DNA of 64,000 bases from Ligula intestinalis (GCA_036362985.1 JAYGXS010000008.1:11019368-11083367), one strand, 5' to 3'. Numbered from the stretch's first letter, positions 35,060 to 45,511 are shown. Made by a program: numbers and translations. Notes: generated by a model not told the origin, from the letters alone.

Positions 35060-35335
35060 AAGCAGTGTTGCCGGCAAAGACGAGGGAGGTTGACTGGCGT
35101 GCCAGCCAGCGTCAGTCAGTCATACTTAACCCCAAGTGCCGCACTAACCGAGGCTCGAACTCGCGACCTTTTTCGATCAGAGTCTGACACTCAGACCATT
35201 AAGCCATGAGTTTGTTGTCTCGCCGGTTTAGGTCGACAGATATTGACACTGGGTCAGGGCCCAATAATTGGGATCCAAGGCAGAGCGCAGGAGAAATGAG
35301 TTCCGTTAGTGGTCGGTGAACGTTCGTTAACGGGT
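35060..35335 (-). repeat. tRNA-derived SINE, subfamily 2
   Basis: Minus-strand copy. The 5' module (CGTTCCGTTAGTGG type) lies at 35300-35335. The tRNA-like part is at 35150-35215, with GTTCGAGCCTCGG as B box. The body is at 35060-35140 (GACTGACTGACGCTGGC). Note the phrase AAGGTCGCGAGTTCGAGCCT on the minus strand, shared with other copies. Confidence 0.75.
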
Positions 35336-35395
35336 GTCAAACACTACTGTCTCTCGGTAAAGGGGACGAGTCAAGCATCGGATCAATTAATTTAT

Positions 35396-35440
35396 TGTCC
35401 TGAGCTTTCGGCTCCACAAGAGTAGCCATCGTCAGAGAAA
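35396..35440 (-). ncRNA. Hammerhead-type ribozyme motif with swapped stem III pair
   Basis: The minus strand reads CTGACGA, a stem II (GGCT...AGCC with inner AC/GT pairs), then GAAAGCTC. The core fits CUGANGA...GAAA. The two-base stem III is A-U plus G-C (AG with CU) where the other copies have A-U plus C-G. Stem I can form with TTCT and AGGA. It lies at the 3' end of the Penelope-like fragment at 35440-36160. Confidence 0.6.
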
Positions 35441-36160
35441 ATGAGAGAACAGCAAGCGTTGGCTACGCGTGGATGGGGTTGGTAGGGGGAGTGGGGGGAG
35501 CGTGGCACTTGTGATTGGTCCATGTCCACGCCGCGTTTATTCGCACGCTATCTTGTCGTGTGTCACCTGTGCGTGTCCCTGGAGTTACGACGTGGGACCT
35601 TCACGTGGCAGCCTGCACGCTTGTTTTTGAACTGGTCTCGGGTTTCCGGTCGCGGGCACGGATGGCGAAATAACAGAACGGGCCATGAACAGAAATGAGT
35701 GTCGTACCTTGTTTCCACTGTAGAGGGTCCTACTAACCCTGCCTCCTCTTCCAGCCGCTTCGTTGTGGGGTCCTTTTCGCTTGCCATTCTTACGTTCGGT
35801 TCGGCCTTGTTCTGTTCTTTGCTAGCATAATAGCGGAAGACTTTGTAGGCCGCAGGCAGGTCCAGATGCCTGTTGACAGAGTTGGTATCTGAGAACCACG
35901 CCTCAAGCGTCAGCCCCTCAGCTTTCGAGGTTCCTCGGCTTTCGATGGTCACTTTTTGAAGATCGAAGTCGTGGCTAGTCTCTGCGATGTGTGCTGCAAG
36001 TTGCGAGTTTGGGTCCAATCTCTGAGCTGCTAGTTTTTGCTCGTGTAGACGGGTCTGCAATTTGCAGCCCGTTTCTCCGACGTAATTGCAGTCTCAACCG
36101 TTGCAACGTGTCTTGTAGACACCTGCAGAAGTTTCAGTAGGAGGCAGTCTGTCTTTAGGT
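35440..36160 (-). mobile_element. Penelope-like element fragment: GIY-YIG endonuclease
   Basis: The minus-strand frame 36060-35563 reads QTRLHEQKLAAQRLDPNSQ, THDFDLQ-like SHDFDLQKVTIESR, LTLEAWFSDTNSVNRHLDLP and AAYKVFRYY. Just upstream, after one stop, CNYVGETGCKLQ supplies the second half of the GIY-YIG signature with its glycine. The putative catalytic Glu (LTLEAW) and the Asn (NSVNRH) are kept. In Penelope-like elements this nuclease is fused behind the RT and nicks the target. The RT part is absent here. Confidence 0.85.
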
Positions 36161-37549
36161 TGCATCACCTGCCAGGATGACAGCGATGCCATACGGTATG
36201 CGTCTGGTAAACTTACATCAGCTGCCTAACCTCACGACGACTGAGTCCGCGCCTACGCGTGTCACAAACAGGTACACGACTTGGCCTGCAGCAGAGGTAG
36301 TTACCGAAAAGCTCACACATTAGCTAAAAACTATTTTGGCCTTGCCTTACGATTTCATCAGATAGCAACCTCCCAGGCCGCGACTGGTAGGATTGTTTGT
36401 TTGGCAGAGAAAGGCAAAGGCGGTGACTCAGGCAGAAGTCGCCATTTTTTTACCAACGCGTGTCGATTAAAAAAAGAGTAGAATCAGCAAGTCGTGGTGG
36501 TGGAGAAGATTTGCAAAACAAAAATCGGAGGAGCATAGCTTTTTAGGCACTTGGCATTTCTATCTGCCTGATATTTGACAGAGCTTCAACTACCGCTTTT
36601 CGTCGGCGACAAGCTAGAGCCTGCCATATGTTACGATTTCTATACTTGACCTGGACCGTTCGCACAGGCTTTTACTGCCTATCGCGCAGTGCTTACGTGT
36701 GTTCACCCGTTGACAAACACTATGTCAAGTCTCGTTTGCTTAAATAATAGCCGATCAGGAAAAGACACAGTTGAGCCAGATTACAGAGATCTGGTTCACT
36801 CCAACGCTGCGTGCTCGCCTGAACCTTTGTTGCTATCAGGGTTTTCTCTACGGCTGTCAGTAGTTTGACCGTCGCGGCCGTAGAGAGATCTCAGTTTTGG
36901 TTGCCAACCGCATTCGATTAGCTTCAAAGATAGTCACTTCAGCTGGCAACAGTAGCTAATGTAGCCCCACTCATTAATCTCTAAAACCTGCATGTTTTCT
37001 TACGAAAACTGTGTTTATCGGGTTTTATGGGCGGTGCAATATACTTTAATAAATTCTAAATGCATTTTTATTTTACTGTATTTAGAGGTGTTGTTGAGTT
37101 ATATCTGTAGATTTTCCTAATCTGTATTATCATCTAACTTATTTCGGAAAAACCGGATTATCAAACTCGAAAAATGGAAGTGTAGGTTAGGAGGTCGTCT
37201 ACTTCAACTTACTTTGATCCAAATTACCGGCGCGGAGTGCCGCGGACACCTTCAATTTGCATGTGGAACAACCTGCTCCCAGCGGCCGCCAGAAGCAACT
37301 TCGACTACATTTTTTCACTTAAGACTTACTTTTAACATGTTCCTTCTTTGCCTAGCCTATTTCCGCACCCCACAAAACTCTATAACCACCGTTTTCGCAG
37401 GACAAAGTGCTGGGAGTAAGGGTATATGAGTGGGACTACATAAGCTACTTTTGCCCTTCAGCTTTTACGATATCACGCCCGGCCTGCCGATGTTATGCGA
37501 AATCTTATCGGTTCTTGCGATTATTTTATAAGAACTTGAGAGAAGTCAT

Positions 37550-37815
37550 CTGGAGGCGCCCTCGAATGGTCGCTGAACCTTCATCAACGAGTGTTAATAT
37601 CTCCCGACCTAAACCAGCTCGTGCATCAATGGGTAGGGCGTTAGACTGTAAGCGAAGGTGTCGCGAGTTCGAGCCTCGGATGGGGCACCCCTGGGTTCTG
37701 GGTATGACTGGCTGACGATGGCTAATTAGTAAGAAATGACTATTCTACTCCTCTTTGTTTTGCCGGCGATACTACCTGCCTAGACTACCGGCTTGCTGTC
37801 AGGGTCCGAAAGTGT
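37550..37815 (+). repeat. tRNA-derived SINE, subfamily 2, near full length
   Basis: 5' module CGCTGAACCTTCATCAACGA and ATATCTCCCGACC; tRNA-like part GCATCAATGGGTAGGGCGTT with B box GAGTTCGAGCCTCGG; body GGGTATGACTGGCTGACGAT; tail TTTGCCGGCGATACTACCTG. The three-part layout is the family reference used for the copies that lack the middle part. Confidence 0.8.
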
Positions 37816-37879
37816 GACTAGAATAGGTGAAGGCCGTCTGTGTGTCTCAAATGCCGCTTACCGGCAGCGGCAGGCAACA

Positions 37880-38615
37880 TAGTGGGATGTCCTGTCGCTC
37901 ATTCTATTTAACTGCACTATTGACTGGCTTCTGGAGAAGGCCCTACGTAAAAATGACGGTACTGAGCTTGCATCCGGACGCCGGGTTGACTAATCTCGGC
38001 TATGCCGCTTTACTAACTTCGGGCTTGGCGATCTACAGTCGATGGTGTTGTGAGTAAATGAGGTCGCTAAATCGGTCGGTTTGTCCATAAACACCGGGAA
38101 GACCAAAGTGTTCTCATGCTGCATCCCTGCCCGGCAAAAGGCACTCCTCGAGATAAATGGCTGTCAACTTGAAGAAGGAGACAGTTTAACGTACCTCGGA
38201 GCGAGTTTGCTACCCAGTAAATAGAGTAAGGATGATATTGCCTTCCGAATCGATGCAGCTCGGCGAGTTTTCTTCGCCCCCTGGACCCGACGCTAAATTG
38301 CTATAATCACGAAAGTGTACCATGCATCTGTGCGGTCCGTTCTCCTATACGGATGCAAATATTGGGCTATGCGCTTGGGAGATAGACAGAAACTGGAAGT
38401 CTTCGACCACTACTGTCTGAGGAGCACCCTTCTAGTGAAATACACCGGTTTCGTCCCAAATGAGACAGTCCGCAGTCGCTGCGACAACATCGCAAGGATA
38501 CCCCAGGCCATCCAAGAAAGATGACTGAGGTGTTTTGGACACGTTCTCCGTCCTCCACCTCAGGAGCTTAGTATTACTGTCCTCGACCCGAAACAGTTGC
38601 CTAATTGGAAACGTC
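37880..38615 (+). mobile_element. RTE-clade LINE fragment (RT C-terminal half), decayed
   Basis: Readings match the RTE copy at 59570-61260: LFNCTIDWLLEKAL; NTGKTKVFSCCIP; INGCQLEEGDSLTYLGASLL; VYHASVRSVLLYGC; LEVFDHYCLRSTLLVKYTGF; NETVRSRCDNIARIPQAIQE. The catalytic YADD segment has been lost (GYAALLTS near 38005). There are several stops, so it is dead. Confidence 0.85.
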
Positions 38616-39830
38616 TCGCCTTATTGAACAGGAATTTTTCATGCTCTTCGAACAGGGCCTCTCGTACTTCATCCGTATGTCTTTTTATCTGCTGCAACAG
38701 AATAAACAAAAACTATAAAGGTTCCCTATATTCACACGGTAGTTTACTATGCAAAAACCAATTACTTCGTTTTTGTTTGTTATTTGAATTTAATTTAGTC
38801 ATTAGTTTACTATTTAGTTTCAGTAGTTTAATTTTAGTTTAGTTAAGTTTTTAGTTTATGATCTGTTTTTCTTAGTTTTGCTTTAGTCAGTTCTGTTATG
38901 GTAAACTAAGGTGTGGAACCCCCCCCCTGCCACAAAAACTTGTACACCAGCATTCAAGTTCGCACCTTAGTTAGGCATTTTTATTCAGATGTAGTGCCTT
39001 TATAGAGACCTACATCTATGATACACAAGGTCTATATAGTAGATTACCAAACTCGTGCAAAATTCCGAAATTTTCGCAAACTGGCACCAACGCATATACC
39101 GGAAGTTTTGAAATACTATTCTTTTGATTAGAAGTACCAACTTCTTTATAAAAGCCTAAAATTCCGAAAATATAAAAAGCCGTTGTAGCAGTGGCCACTA
39201 AACGCAAATATAATTGCCAGATAAACCCCTAACCTTGCTATTTTGTCTGTATTAATTTTATTTTCGTCCAATTATTGATAGAGATTTCTGATTTGTATCG
39301 TAATTAGATTCCGATCGTCCTTGTGTATTCAAGCTTTTTTTCTATATACTGTTCGATGTTCTTATCAAAACTGGCAAGAGAAGAGATTTCTCAACAGGAA
39401 TTACCGAAACAATCAGTTTTTTACATATTATTTTTCATGAATATGACCTTTTTGGCCACATTTTTAGACTCATCCAAACATAAGCATTATTTGCCGTGAA
39501 ACATGAACTTTCTCTACAAAAGTCGGCAATTAATATGCCCAAAGGCCACTCTAAAACTATATAATCATATATGTTTCAAAAATACTTTAATTAGATATGC
39601 GCCTGACAAATTTCTGCGTAAATAACCTTTTTTTCATGGTAACTTCAAAGTGGAAACGGGGAACTTTGTCTGGAAAAAGCTGCAGACAAATAGTGATACA
39701 CTTTCCGCTGAAACATGAATGAACTCACTTTTCTCTCTTTATATAGGCGTATTTTTTGCTATTTTGATTTAGTTGAAACCAAGAGCACAAATGCATTAAG
39801 GAGTAATCGAATACACCTTAAGGTTGTAAA
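38616..39830 (+). other. 1.2 kb, no gene; degenerate AGTTTA-rich tract
   Basis: From 38795 to 38895 the sequence is a loose run of TTTAGT/AGTTTA words, perhaps an old simple repeat. The remainder, to 39830, is AT-rich and shows no recognised feature. Confidence 0.5.
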
Positions 39831-39860
39831 GATGACTCGATCGCCGGGACAATACTTTTA

Positions 39861-39906
39861 TTCGCCTGATGTTTTGATATCGGTCGCGGATTCATCATCA
39901 GAGAGA
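39861..39906 (-). ncRNA. Hammerhead-type motif, left arm (mutated core)
   Basis: The minus strand has CTGATGA, an ATCCG/CGGAT-like stem II (here with one change), and then CAAAACATC in place of CGAAACGTC. The changes in GAAA and stem III should disable it. Confidence 0.5.
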
Positions 39907-39953
39907 TAATCACAGTGCACACACTACCCGTATCCGCTACCGCGCCGTGATTA

Positions 39954-39998
39954 TGTCTCTGATGATGAATCCGCGACGGATATCGAAACGTCAGGTGA
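39954..39998 (+). ncRNA. Hammerhead-type ribozyme motif, right arm
   Basis: CTGATGA (39959-39965), perfect inner stem II ATCCG-CGA-CGGAT, then GAAA (39985-39988) and CGTC. The flanks GTCT and AGGT can pair as stem I. The pairs nearest the core in stem II (TGA versus ATC) are weak, so activity is uncertain. Confidence 0.55.
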
Positions 39999-40209
39999 AT
40001 AAAAGTATTGTCCCAACGATCGAGTCGTCTTCTCCTCAACTATTTTCTGGGACTCGCATATTCGCTTGTATTAGCAACACCTTAAGTTTTCGCAAGAACT
40101 GCTATTTAACTATCCCCCTGTTTAAAAAGTACTCATTGGCACAAGTATCTAGCCACATGCTTCAAATTACATCTAAACTGGTTTTGATCTCCATCTCCTT
40201 AGTCAGATA

Positions 40210-41116
40210 TACAGTACAGACTAAAATTCATGCAACGTGCCGACATATGCGAAAGACTGATACTCTTTCGCTAATCAGCATTGAGTAGACTTGTAATGCG
40301 GATTATCGTATATTCTATTCTGAAGTCATTTCAGGCACGATATGATGCCGGCTTTTTAACGAACTTCTTTTTGACCGCTAACAAAACGTATGTACTATAA
40401 AAAGTGGCTTCTTAGGTATTATACATTTTTTTATCATCGATAATGCCTGCTCTTCTAAATTCAAGCATGTCCTGTGGAAAACGTCCATAAAAAAATCATT
40501 TCTTTTACTTGGTTGGAAGCAAACAACGCCTTCTTTAAATTTCATTCTTAAAAAAAGGGCATCTTTCGGTTTCAAGAAAGTTTCGGACTATGGGATTTTT
40601 TTGATTGCGAGTTGTTTATCCCTTATACATAAGATCCGTCAATTTATTTATGCGGCCTATAATGTATGCAGCATGTCCTACATCTTTTGGAATATTTAAT
40701 GAGAACTATGTGAGATCTTCCTCAAACCGTGGGATGAACACAGCGCACATTTTGTGGCAGTCTGTAGGTTTAACAATGATTCGGCAATTCAGAAACCTTT
40801 TTTAAACCGAAAGATACCCCTCTTTTAAGTATAGAATCTAACGATGGCGTAATTTGCTATAAAATGAATGTAGGAAGTAAAGTTTTGTTTATGTTTTCCA
40901 TGAAATATATTTGAATATATAAAGGCAATGAAAATCAATGATGAAATGCATACTACTTAAGTAGCCACTTAGCGGCCAGAAAGAAGCTCGTGATTGAAAT
41001 GCCTTCAGATTAGACTGCAGCATTACAACCTTACTGAATGCGAAAGCGAAAGTATCAATAGTATCAATCTTTCGCATATGTCGGCGTGTTGCCCAAATCT
41101 TAGCCCCTACTGTATG
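40210..41116. repeat. Inverted repeat with long arms (40210-40382 and 40969-41116)
   Basis: The left arm contains CGACATATGCGAAAGACTGA, GAAGTCATTTCAGGCACGA and CTTCTTTTTGACCGCTAA. The reverse complement of the right arm contains CGACATATGCGAAAGATTGA, GAAGGCATTTCAATCACGA and CTTCTTTCTGGCCGCTAA. The left arm has about 20 extra bases. The middle (40383-40968) is AT-rich. It could be a foldback-type DNA transposon or two copies of one unknown repeat in opposite orientation. Confidence 0.7.
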
Positions 41117-41119
41117 TGT

Positions 41120-42221
41120 TTCACTACGGTCCCAAATTCTGGTGTGGTGGAAATCAATACGACCAATACAGTTTATCACTGCGTTTTGTGGCATAAACTA
41201 TTGAAAACAGCAAAAAATGCATGAAACTTGAGCTCGTTTTCTTTGTTTGAAAAAGTGCTTCCTTGCATTTGCTTTAACAGCATGTTCATTGAATTGAGAT
41301 CAGATTTTCCGCTTCCAGGAGGAATTCTTTTGTGACAGTTTCTGCTACTATTCCTGACCCCATATAGTACAACGCTACAGAATAAAGAGGTTTTGTTCTG
41401 TCATATTAACAACCATACGAAATTTCATGGATATCCTGCCAGCTCTACTTTCACCCAAATCATGCCTTCAATTTACAAGCTCTTTAGTAAAAGCCTCAAC
41501 GGGGCCTCAACTCCAGTCAGTAAATCAAATACATGATAAATTATGTAGCCGCCGAAGGAGTTGAAGGTAACACACAAACACACCCAGTAACATCGATCAA
41601 ATAGAGTCGTTAACCCGGTCAACAGTCATCCAGTCGATAACTGATAATTAGAATTCAGTTTATAATCAAATGAACAGTACGATATAATATAGTAATGGAA
41701 GAAATACGCAGGAGCGACGAGGAGGTAAAGTAAGAGATGGCCTTTCCAGATGGTTTGACCCTCAGTTTCGATGGTCCCCACCGTGTGCTACACAGCAGGC
41801 TGGTTCTGGAGCGGTGACTTGCGAGTGAATTAGTCTGAAGTGATAGTAGACTTACGCTGCATCTACCATTGTCTTTCTCTCTCTCTTCACTTATTTTGAT
41901 CTGGTGTCAAATAACAGTCGAAATGACCGTAGGTGGCGGCTCGAGTGCAGGTCGGATGGCGCCACCGAAGCCGGAGGGAGAGGCACAGGCTACGTTCAGC
42001 GACCCGGCATTACACCATCACTGTTGGAACGGCCCGGACGCGAGTTATCACTCGGGCAATTCTGAGGGTACCGGGAAAAAGGGACCTTACTGGCGACTGG
42101 TTCATGCAGTTACAAGCGACCTTCAAAGGGCGGACATTAGGCCAGGACAAAGGGGGCACGGGCAAGCGAGTCTGCCCCGCGGCCGGGTTGTGGATGTAGG
42201 GAGGTCACGCTAAGGGCACGA
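41120..42221. other. 1.1 kb, no recognised gene
   Basis: AT-rich to about 41860, then GC-richer at 41930-42220 with frames open for 88 to 114 codons that resemble nothing known to me. The base composition shift may mark an unidentified element next to the LTR-like repeat at 42222. Confidence 0.45.
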
Positions 42222-42590
42222 GGGCCGAAGCATGACGGCTGCCTGTAGAGGCCACTCGTGGAGAGCCAATAGGGAACAATGACTACTGGCCCTTAAATAT
42301 GCTGCCACAGATGAAGGCGGCATTCTGTTGCTGCAGACGCGCTACCGACGACCCGAGACACGGCTGCTAGAGACACAAAACGCTGTTGGCGAGACGACGA
42401 CAGAACACAAGCTGCTGACGGACACAGAAGACAAGCTGCTGGACACACAAGACACGGAACTGATTTACTGGTAGAACTGACAGTAAAGTACTATCTGCTA
42501 TACTGTTTTGCCTTCTCCTCCTAACACGTAACTGGGGGTCATAACCGGTTTTGAAACAGGAACATATAAAGTTATAACAATCACCATTCC
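42222..42590 (+). repeat. LTR-like repeat, copy 1 (inverted partner at 50600-50950)
   Basis: Begins GCATGACGGCTGCCTGTAGA, continues with CCACTCGTGGAGAGCCAATA and CCTTAAATATGCTGCCAC (a TATA-like stretch), and ends around CACGTAAC and AACCGG. The partner follows the same order on the minus strand with indels. No LINE, SINE or PLE motif is present. A solo LTR is a possibility. Confidence 0.6.
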
Positions 42591-42626
42591 AGATCCGCCC
42601 GTAGACGCGTTACCCGTTTCTGCTAA

Positions 42627-42671
42627 TGTCTCTGATGAAGCGCCAGTGACGGATTTCGAAACTTTAAGCTG
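42627..42671 (+). ncRNA. Degenerate hammerhead-type motif
   Basis: CTGATGA (42632-42638) and GAAA (42658-42661) are present, but stem II is poorly paired and CGTC has become CTTT. The downstream GCGATCGCATCTTCT matches the other PLE ends. Confidence 0.45.
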
Positions 42672-42794
42672 ATTAAAATCTTGTTCAAGCGATCGCATCT
42701 TCTGCTTGTGTGTTGCTCCATTCTCAACTAACTTATTCAATCGCGTGGTTTGTCCCAACTACTTACTTATAGTCTCGGTCAAAAACCGACCACG

Positions 42795-42985
42795 GCGGCC
42801 CTGTGGCTCAAGGGTTAGAGGGTTGGCCTCTGGCCGGAGAGACGCGAGTTCGAAACTCGAGTGTGGCGGCAATTTCCGCTGCTACACTGGAGTTGAGCTA
42901 CCACCACCTCATGACGCCCAAAAAGGCTGAAAAGCTTCCTGATTGTGCTCTGCTTTTTTTTAGTAAAAAACCATTGCCACTTACA
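42795..42985 (+). repeat. tRNA-derived SINE, subfamily 1
   Basis: CCCTGTGGCTCAAGGGTTAG is a good A box and D arm. GCGAGTTCGAAACTCG carries the B box. The body GTGTGGCGGCAATTTCCGCT and CTACACTGGAGTTGAGC matches the copy at 31920. It ends in a T-run. Confidence 0.75.
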
Positions 42986-42997
42986 TATATTCATTGG

Positions 42998-43440
42998 TGA
43001 ACGCTCACCTGACCGCTAACGAAACTCATGTTCCTCGCTTTGCCTTGGACATCGACAGCCCTAATAGCTGGTATTAGTAGGCGGCTAATATTGCCAACAG
43101 ACACAAGTGGTGACCCACCCGAGCCTCTGTCTATTAATACCAGCTGCTACGGCTGTCAGGGACTTTGTCAAGGCCCAAGGCAGAGCGGGACAGATGCGTT
43201 CCGTAAGTGGGGTCAAAATCTCCTGACCTAAACCGGCGAGACAACAAGCTCACTGCTCATTGGTTAGGACGTTTGACTGTGATCAGAGATGTCGCGAGTT
43301 CATGGCTCGGGGAGGGGATGGGGGCACAACTTGGGTCTGGGTGTGACTGGCTGACGAATGCTAATAAGCCAGAAGTGACCCTTTTCGTCTCCACTGTCTT
43401 TGCCGGCAATATTATCTACTCACCTGTATTTCAATCACGA
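42998..43440 (+). repeat. SINE subfamily 2 copy with an inverted partial 5' module
   Basis: The + copy (43160-43440) has the 5' module AAGGCAGAGCGGGACAGATG, tRNA-like part CTCATTGGTTAGGACGTTTG and body GGTGTGACTGGCTGACGAAT. At 42998-43055 the same 5' module occurs inverted. Between them AGCTGGTATTAGTAG and CTATTAATACCAGCT form an inverted repeat. Confidence 0.7.
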
Positions 43441-43480
43441 CATCGTATACAGAAGAAGATTCGATTGCTAGCATACCTCC

Positions 43481-43530
43481 TTTATTCGCCTGACATTTCG
43501 ACATCCGTCGCGGATTCTTCCTCACAGACA
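43481..43530 (-). ncRNA. Degenerate hammerhead-type PLE end
   Basis: The minus strand keeps stem II (AATCCGCGACGGAT) and TCGAAATGTCAGGCGAATAA, but the left core reads CTGTGAGGA. It lies about 100 bases upstream of the CRTC exon at 43634. Confidence 0.5.
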
Positions 43531-43633
43531 GGATCAAACAGAAATAGCACGACATTGTGTTCTTTAAGTCCTTGTAAGATATTGATTACTTTAAAACAAG
43601 TGTGTTGATGCCTGTACTGCCTTTGTCCTTCAG

Positions 43634-43927
43634 CTCGCCCCTTCCGTCCACACCCACGACCCAGGTTGCTGGTGGTTTAAACCAATCCCGTCGCGGCGGC
43701 TACTCCAACTCCAGCTCAGCCCTTGTACATCGCTCGCGGACGAGTCCTCGCAGCGCCTATGGCTCCTATCGTCAGGCCCCCTACCTGCGTCCCCAACCCT
43801 ATCCGCCCTGCTATCCGCGGGTTCCGCTGGAGGGCAACAAGACCCCGCAGCAGCAGCGACTCGAAATGCCCACCCAGATGGACTCACGGGCCGGGCTTAT
43901 GCGCATGAACCTCATTGACTATCGAAG
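43634..43927 (+). CDS. CRTC: CRTC internal exon (98 codons)
   Basis: The exon lies between TTTGTCCTTCAG (acceptor) and AAG|GTGAGTAAG (strong donor). Both ends are in phase 2. The reading contains GGLNQSRRGGYSNSSSALVH, RSRTSPRSAYGSYR and YLRPQPYPPCYPRV, and ends LIDYRR. The order GL-x-x-SR ... LVxR ... SP ... YG ... YL-x-P before RRT-x-SDSA agrees with vertebrate CRTCs between the two N-terminal phosphosites. GC-rich with strong codon bias, unlike the surrounding AT-rich repeats. The last Arg codon is split by the intron and completes at 49123 to give RRTASDSA, the SIK/AMPK site that controls 14-3-3 binding and nuclear entry in the family. Confidence 0.85.
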
Positions 43928-44001
43928 GTGAGTAAGTCAGTTACTGTTCTCGCCCTTAGGCGTGACAGTCCCCTAAACGGTACTTTTGTCTGAAACTATT
44001 A

Positions 44002-44095
44002 ATGGCGTTTTCTAGAGTGGGGGAGGGGATGTCACTGGGCGAGACGCCAGTTGGGGGCTGGAATGTATGTACCTGTGTACCACTTACTCGCCCAG
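44002..44095 (+). repeat. 94-bp direct repeat, copy 1
   Basis: Begins ATGGCGTTTTCTAGAGTGGG and ends CACTTACTCGCCCAG. Copy 2 at 45835-45928 differs at only a few positions. Family unknown. Confidence 0.9.
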
Positions 44096-44985
44096 CATGA
44101 GTTCATCATCCCCGGGAGAGAAAGAAGAAGGGGGCGGGGCGATTTCTTGGACCAGGTTGTATTTTAGCTGACCTTTAAAAGTCTTCTCGCTTCCATCGTC
44201 AGAGCGTGGTGGCCGTTCTTTTGCTGGTGTCAGTAAGTGTGTCCAACCGCTATCCTGATGCCCGTGTGTCAGTCGATTTTGCCAATCGATTTTTGTGGCT
44301 GTTTGAATTGCTTGCGCCCTCGCGGGCGCTTCCATCTTCTTCGTTCGCGGCTGCCGGCTGTCGGCCCTGAGTTTATTCGTCCGCCCGACCTATTGCTCCG
44401 TTCTGAGCCGATGTTAGCCTTTTGCGGAGCGCTTGGTAGGCAGGATGAAGGTCTATGGCTCTGTTTAGTGTGCCTGTCGAGTACCAACTTTCTAGCAGCA
44501 ATCTGGCCATTTTATCGTTGGCTCGGCCTATTAACCTTGATTTCTCAAACGCAAACGTGTGGTTCTCCTGCTGTACGTGGTCAAAGACAGCTTTTCCTTG
44601 CGGTTAATTGTGAGCTGATGCTCATGCAATCTTGTGCCAAGGCGTCTGCCAGTTTCATCAACATACCTTGCATTGCAGTTTTGGCATGGTATACTGTTGT
44701 AGACCACAGCTGATTGTTCTGCCAACGGTAGCGGGTCTTTAGGCCTCATGCTCTGCTGTCTGATGATTAAACCGGCCTGTGAGCCACACCGATACTGAAC
44801 GGTTTCAGGATCCTTGCAACCAACTCTGATACATTCTTTACATAAGGGATTGCGCGCCAGAACTGAGGTTCTTCTCCTTTCGACCGCTGATGGTCTCTGT
44901 ATGTATGTGTCATAGCCCTTGTTGGATCGAAAGTCCCCGCCGGAGTCCCAACCGGTTGTAGCTGGAAGACCAAGAAGAGTCGAGA
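44084..44985 (-). mobile_element. Penelope-like element fragment: GIY-YIG endonuclease with C-terminal tail
   Basis: On the minus strand: IPYVKNVSELVARILKPFSI; RPKDPLPLAEQSAVVYNSIP; CNARYVDETGRRLGTRLHEH; then after frameshifts FEKSRLIGRANDKMARLLLE, SWYSTGTLNRAIDLHPAYQA and LR. The glycine of the canonical YVGETG is Asp here (YVDETG). A Pro/Lys-rich tail (44335-44084) closes the frame. Two frameshifts make it a pseudogene, though the whole nuclease region can still be followed. Confidence 0.85.
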
Positions 44986-45240
44986 CCTCGATTAGCTTGA
45001 GCCAAAAGTCTGGCACGGAGGTGAGTTTGGTGCCTGATCGGGAACTGCAGGCGAAAATATGCTGATAGTCATGCGGAGAGACGCCGCACTCGCAACAGCT
45101 GTCAGGTGTGACGGGTCGAGCTGTTGTTGGTACTGGCGAAGGACCATTGAGTAGCCACTGCGCAGTTGAGCCAGAGTACAGCGACTAACCCTCGGAAGTT
45201 GTTGTTCTGAGGCCGCAATCGGAGGTGGATAGCCGCCCAA
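44960..45240 (-). pseudogene. C-terminal fragment of a LINE polyprotein (post-RNase H CCHC tail)
   Basis: The minus strand reads LPRVSRCTLAQLRSGYSMVL, then after a frameshift CCECGVSPHDYQHIFAC and VPDFWLKLIEVSTLLGL. Leu-x-R-x-x-R-x-x-L-x-QLRSGx followed by a CxxC...H...C cluster is typical of the C-terminal tail of RNase H-bearing LINEs. Family A and B elements in this window do not show this tail, so it represents a further LINE lineage. It abuts the Penelope-like fragment. Confidence 0.65.
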
Positions 45241-45511
45241 AAGAACCCTGAGGTGGTGATTTAGTTTTCTTCAACAACGGCTTTCTGGTGAAGACGCTGG
45301 AAACCTGTCATGATGGCAAAGCCATCAACGGGTAGATCCGAGAGACACGAGGCTACAGCTTCCATGTGGAGAGCCATAATATACAGCCAGGAATACTCTG
45401 TCGAATGGGGTGGTGTTCATCTGTCCTTCATTGTAGGTTATCTAACATAATGCAGATTGCCTGATACCTAAATTCCCAGAATAAAAAAGAATACGTGATA
45501 CATGGCGTATC

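Larger units (their letters stand above)
39831..40029. repeat. Palindrome of two PLE ends, each with a hammerhead-type motif
   Basis: Left arm 39831-39913 is the reverse complement of right arm 39947-40029, with roughly nine of ten bases agreeing by eye. The spacer is 33 bases. Each arm holds a ribozyme-like motif (minus 39861-39906, plus 39954-39998) followed by TTCRCCTGA-type stem I sequence and ATTGTCCCAACGATCG. The arms are arranged with the motifs' 5' sides facing each other. Confidence 0.85.
28657..43633 (+). other. CRTC: CRTC intron region after exon 1 (about 15 kb)
   Basis: The interval between the first recognised exon (phase 0 end) and the next (phase 2 start) must hold at least one more short exon, because the phases do not match. 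In relatives this exon carries a GSLPNV-type phosphosite. I searched by eye and did not find it. The interval holds SINEs, Penelope-like fragments and an RTE fragment. From 28660 to 31380 nothing is recognisable. Confidence 0.6.

Noticed and set aside
41869..42213. 114-codon frame in a GC-rich patch as a CRTC exon
   Set aside because: No CRTC motif in the reading and no acceptor/donor pair with suitable phases; it borders an LTR-like repeat.
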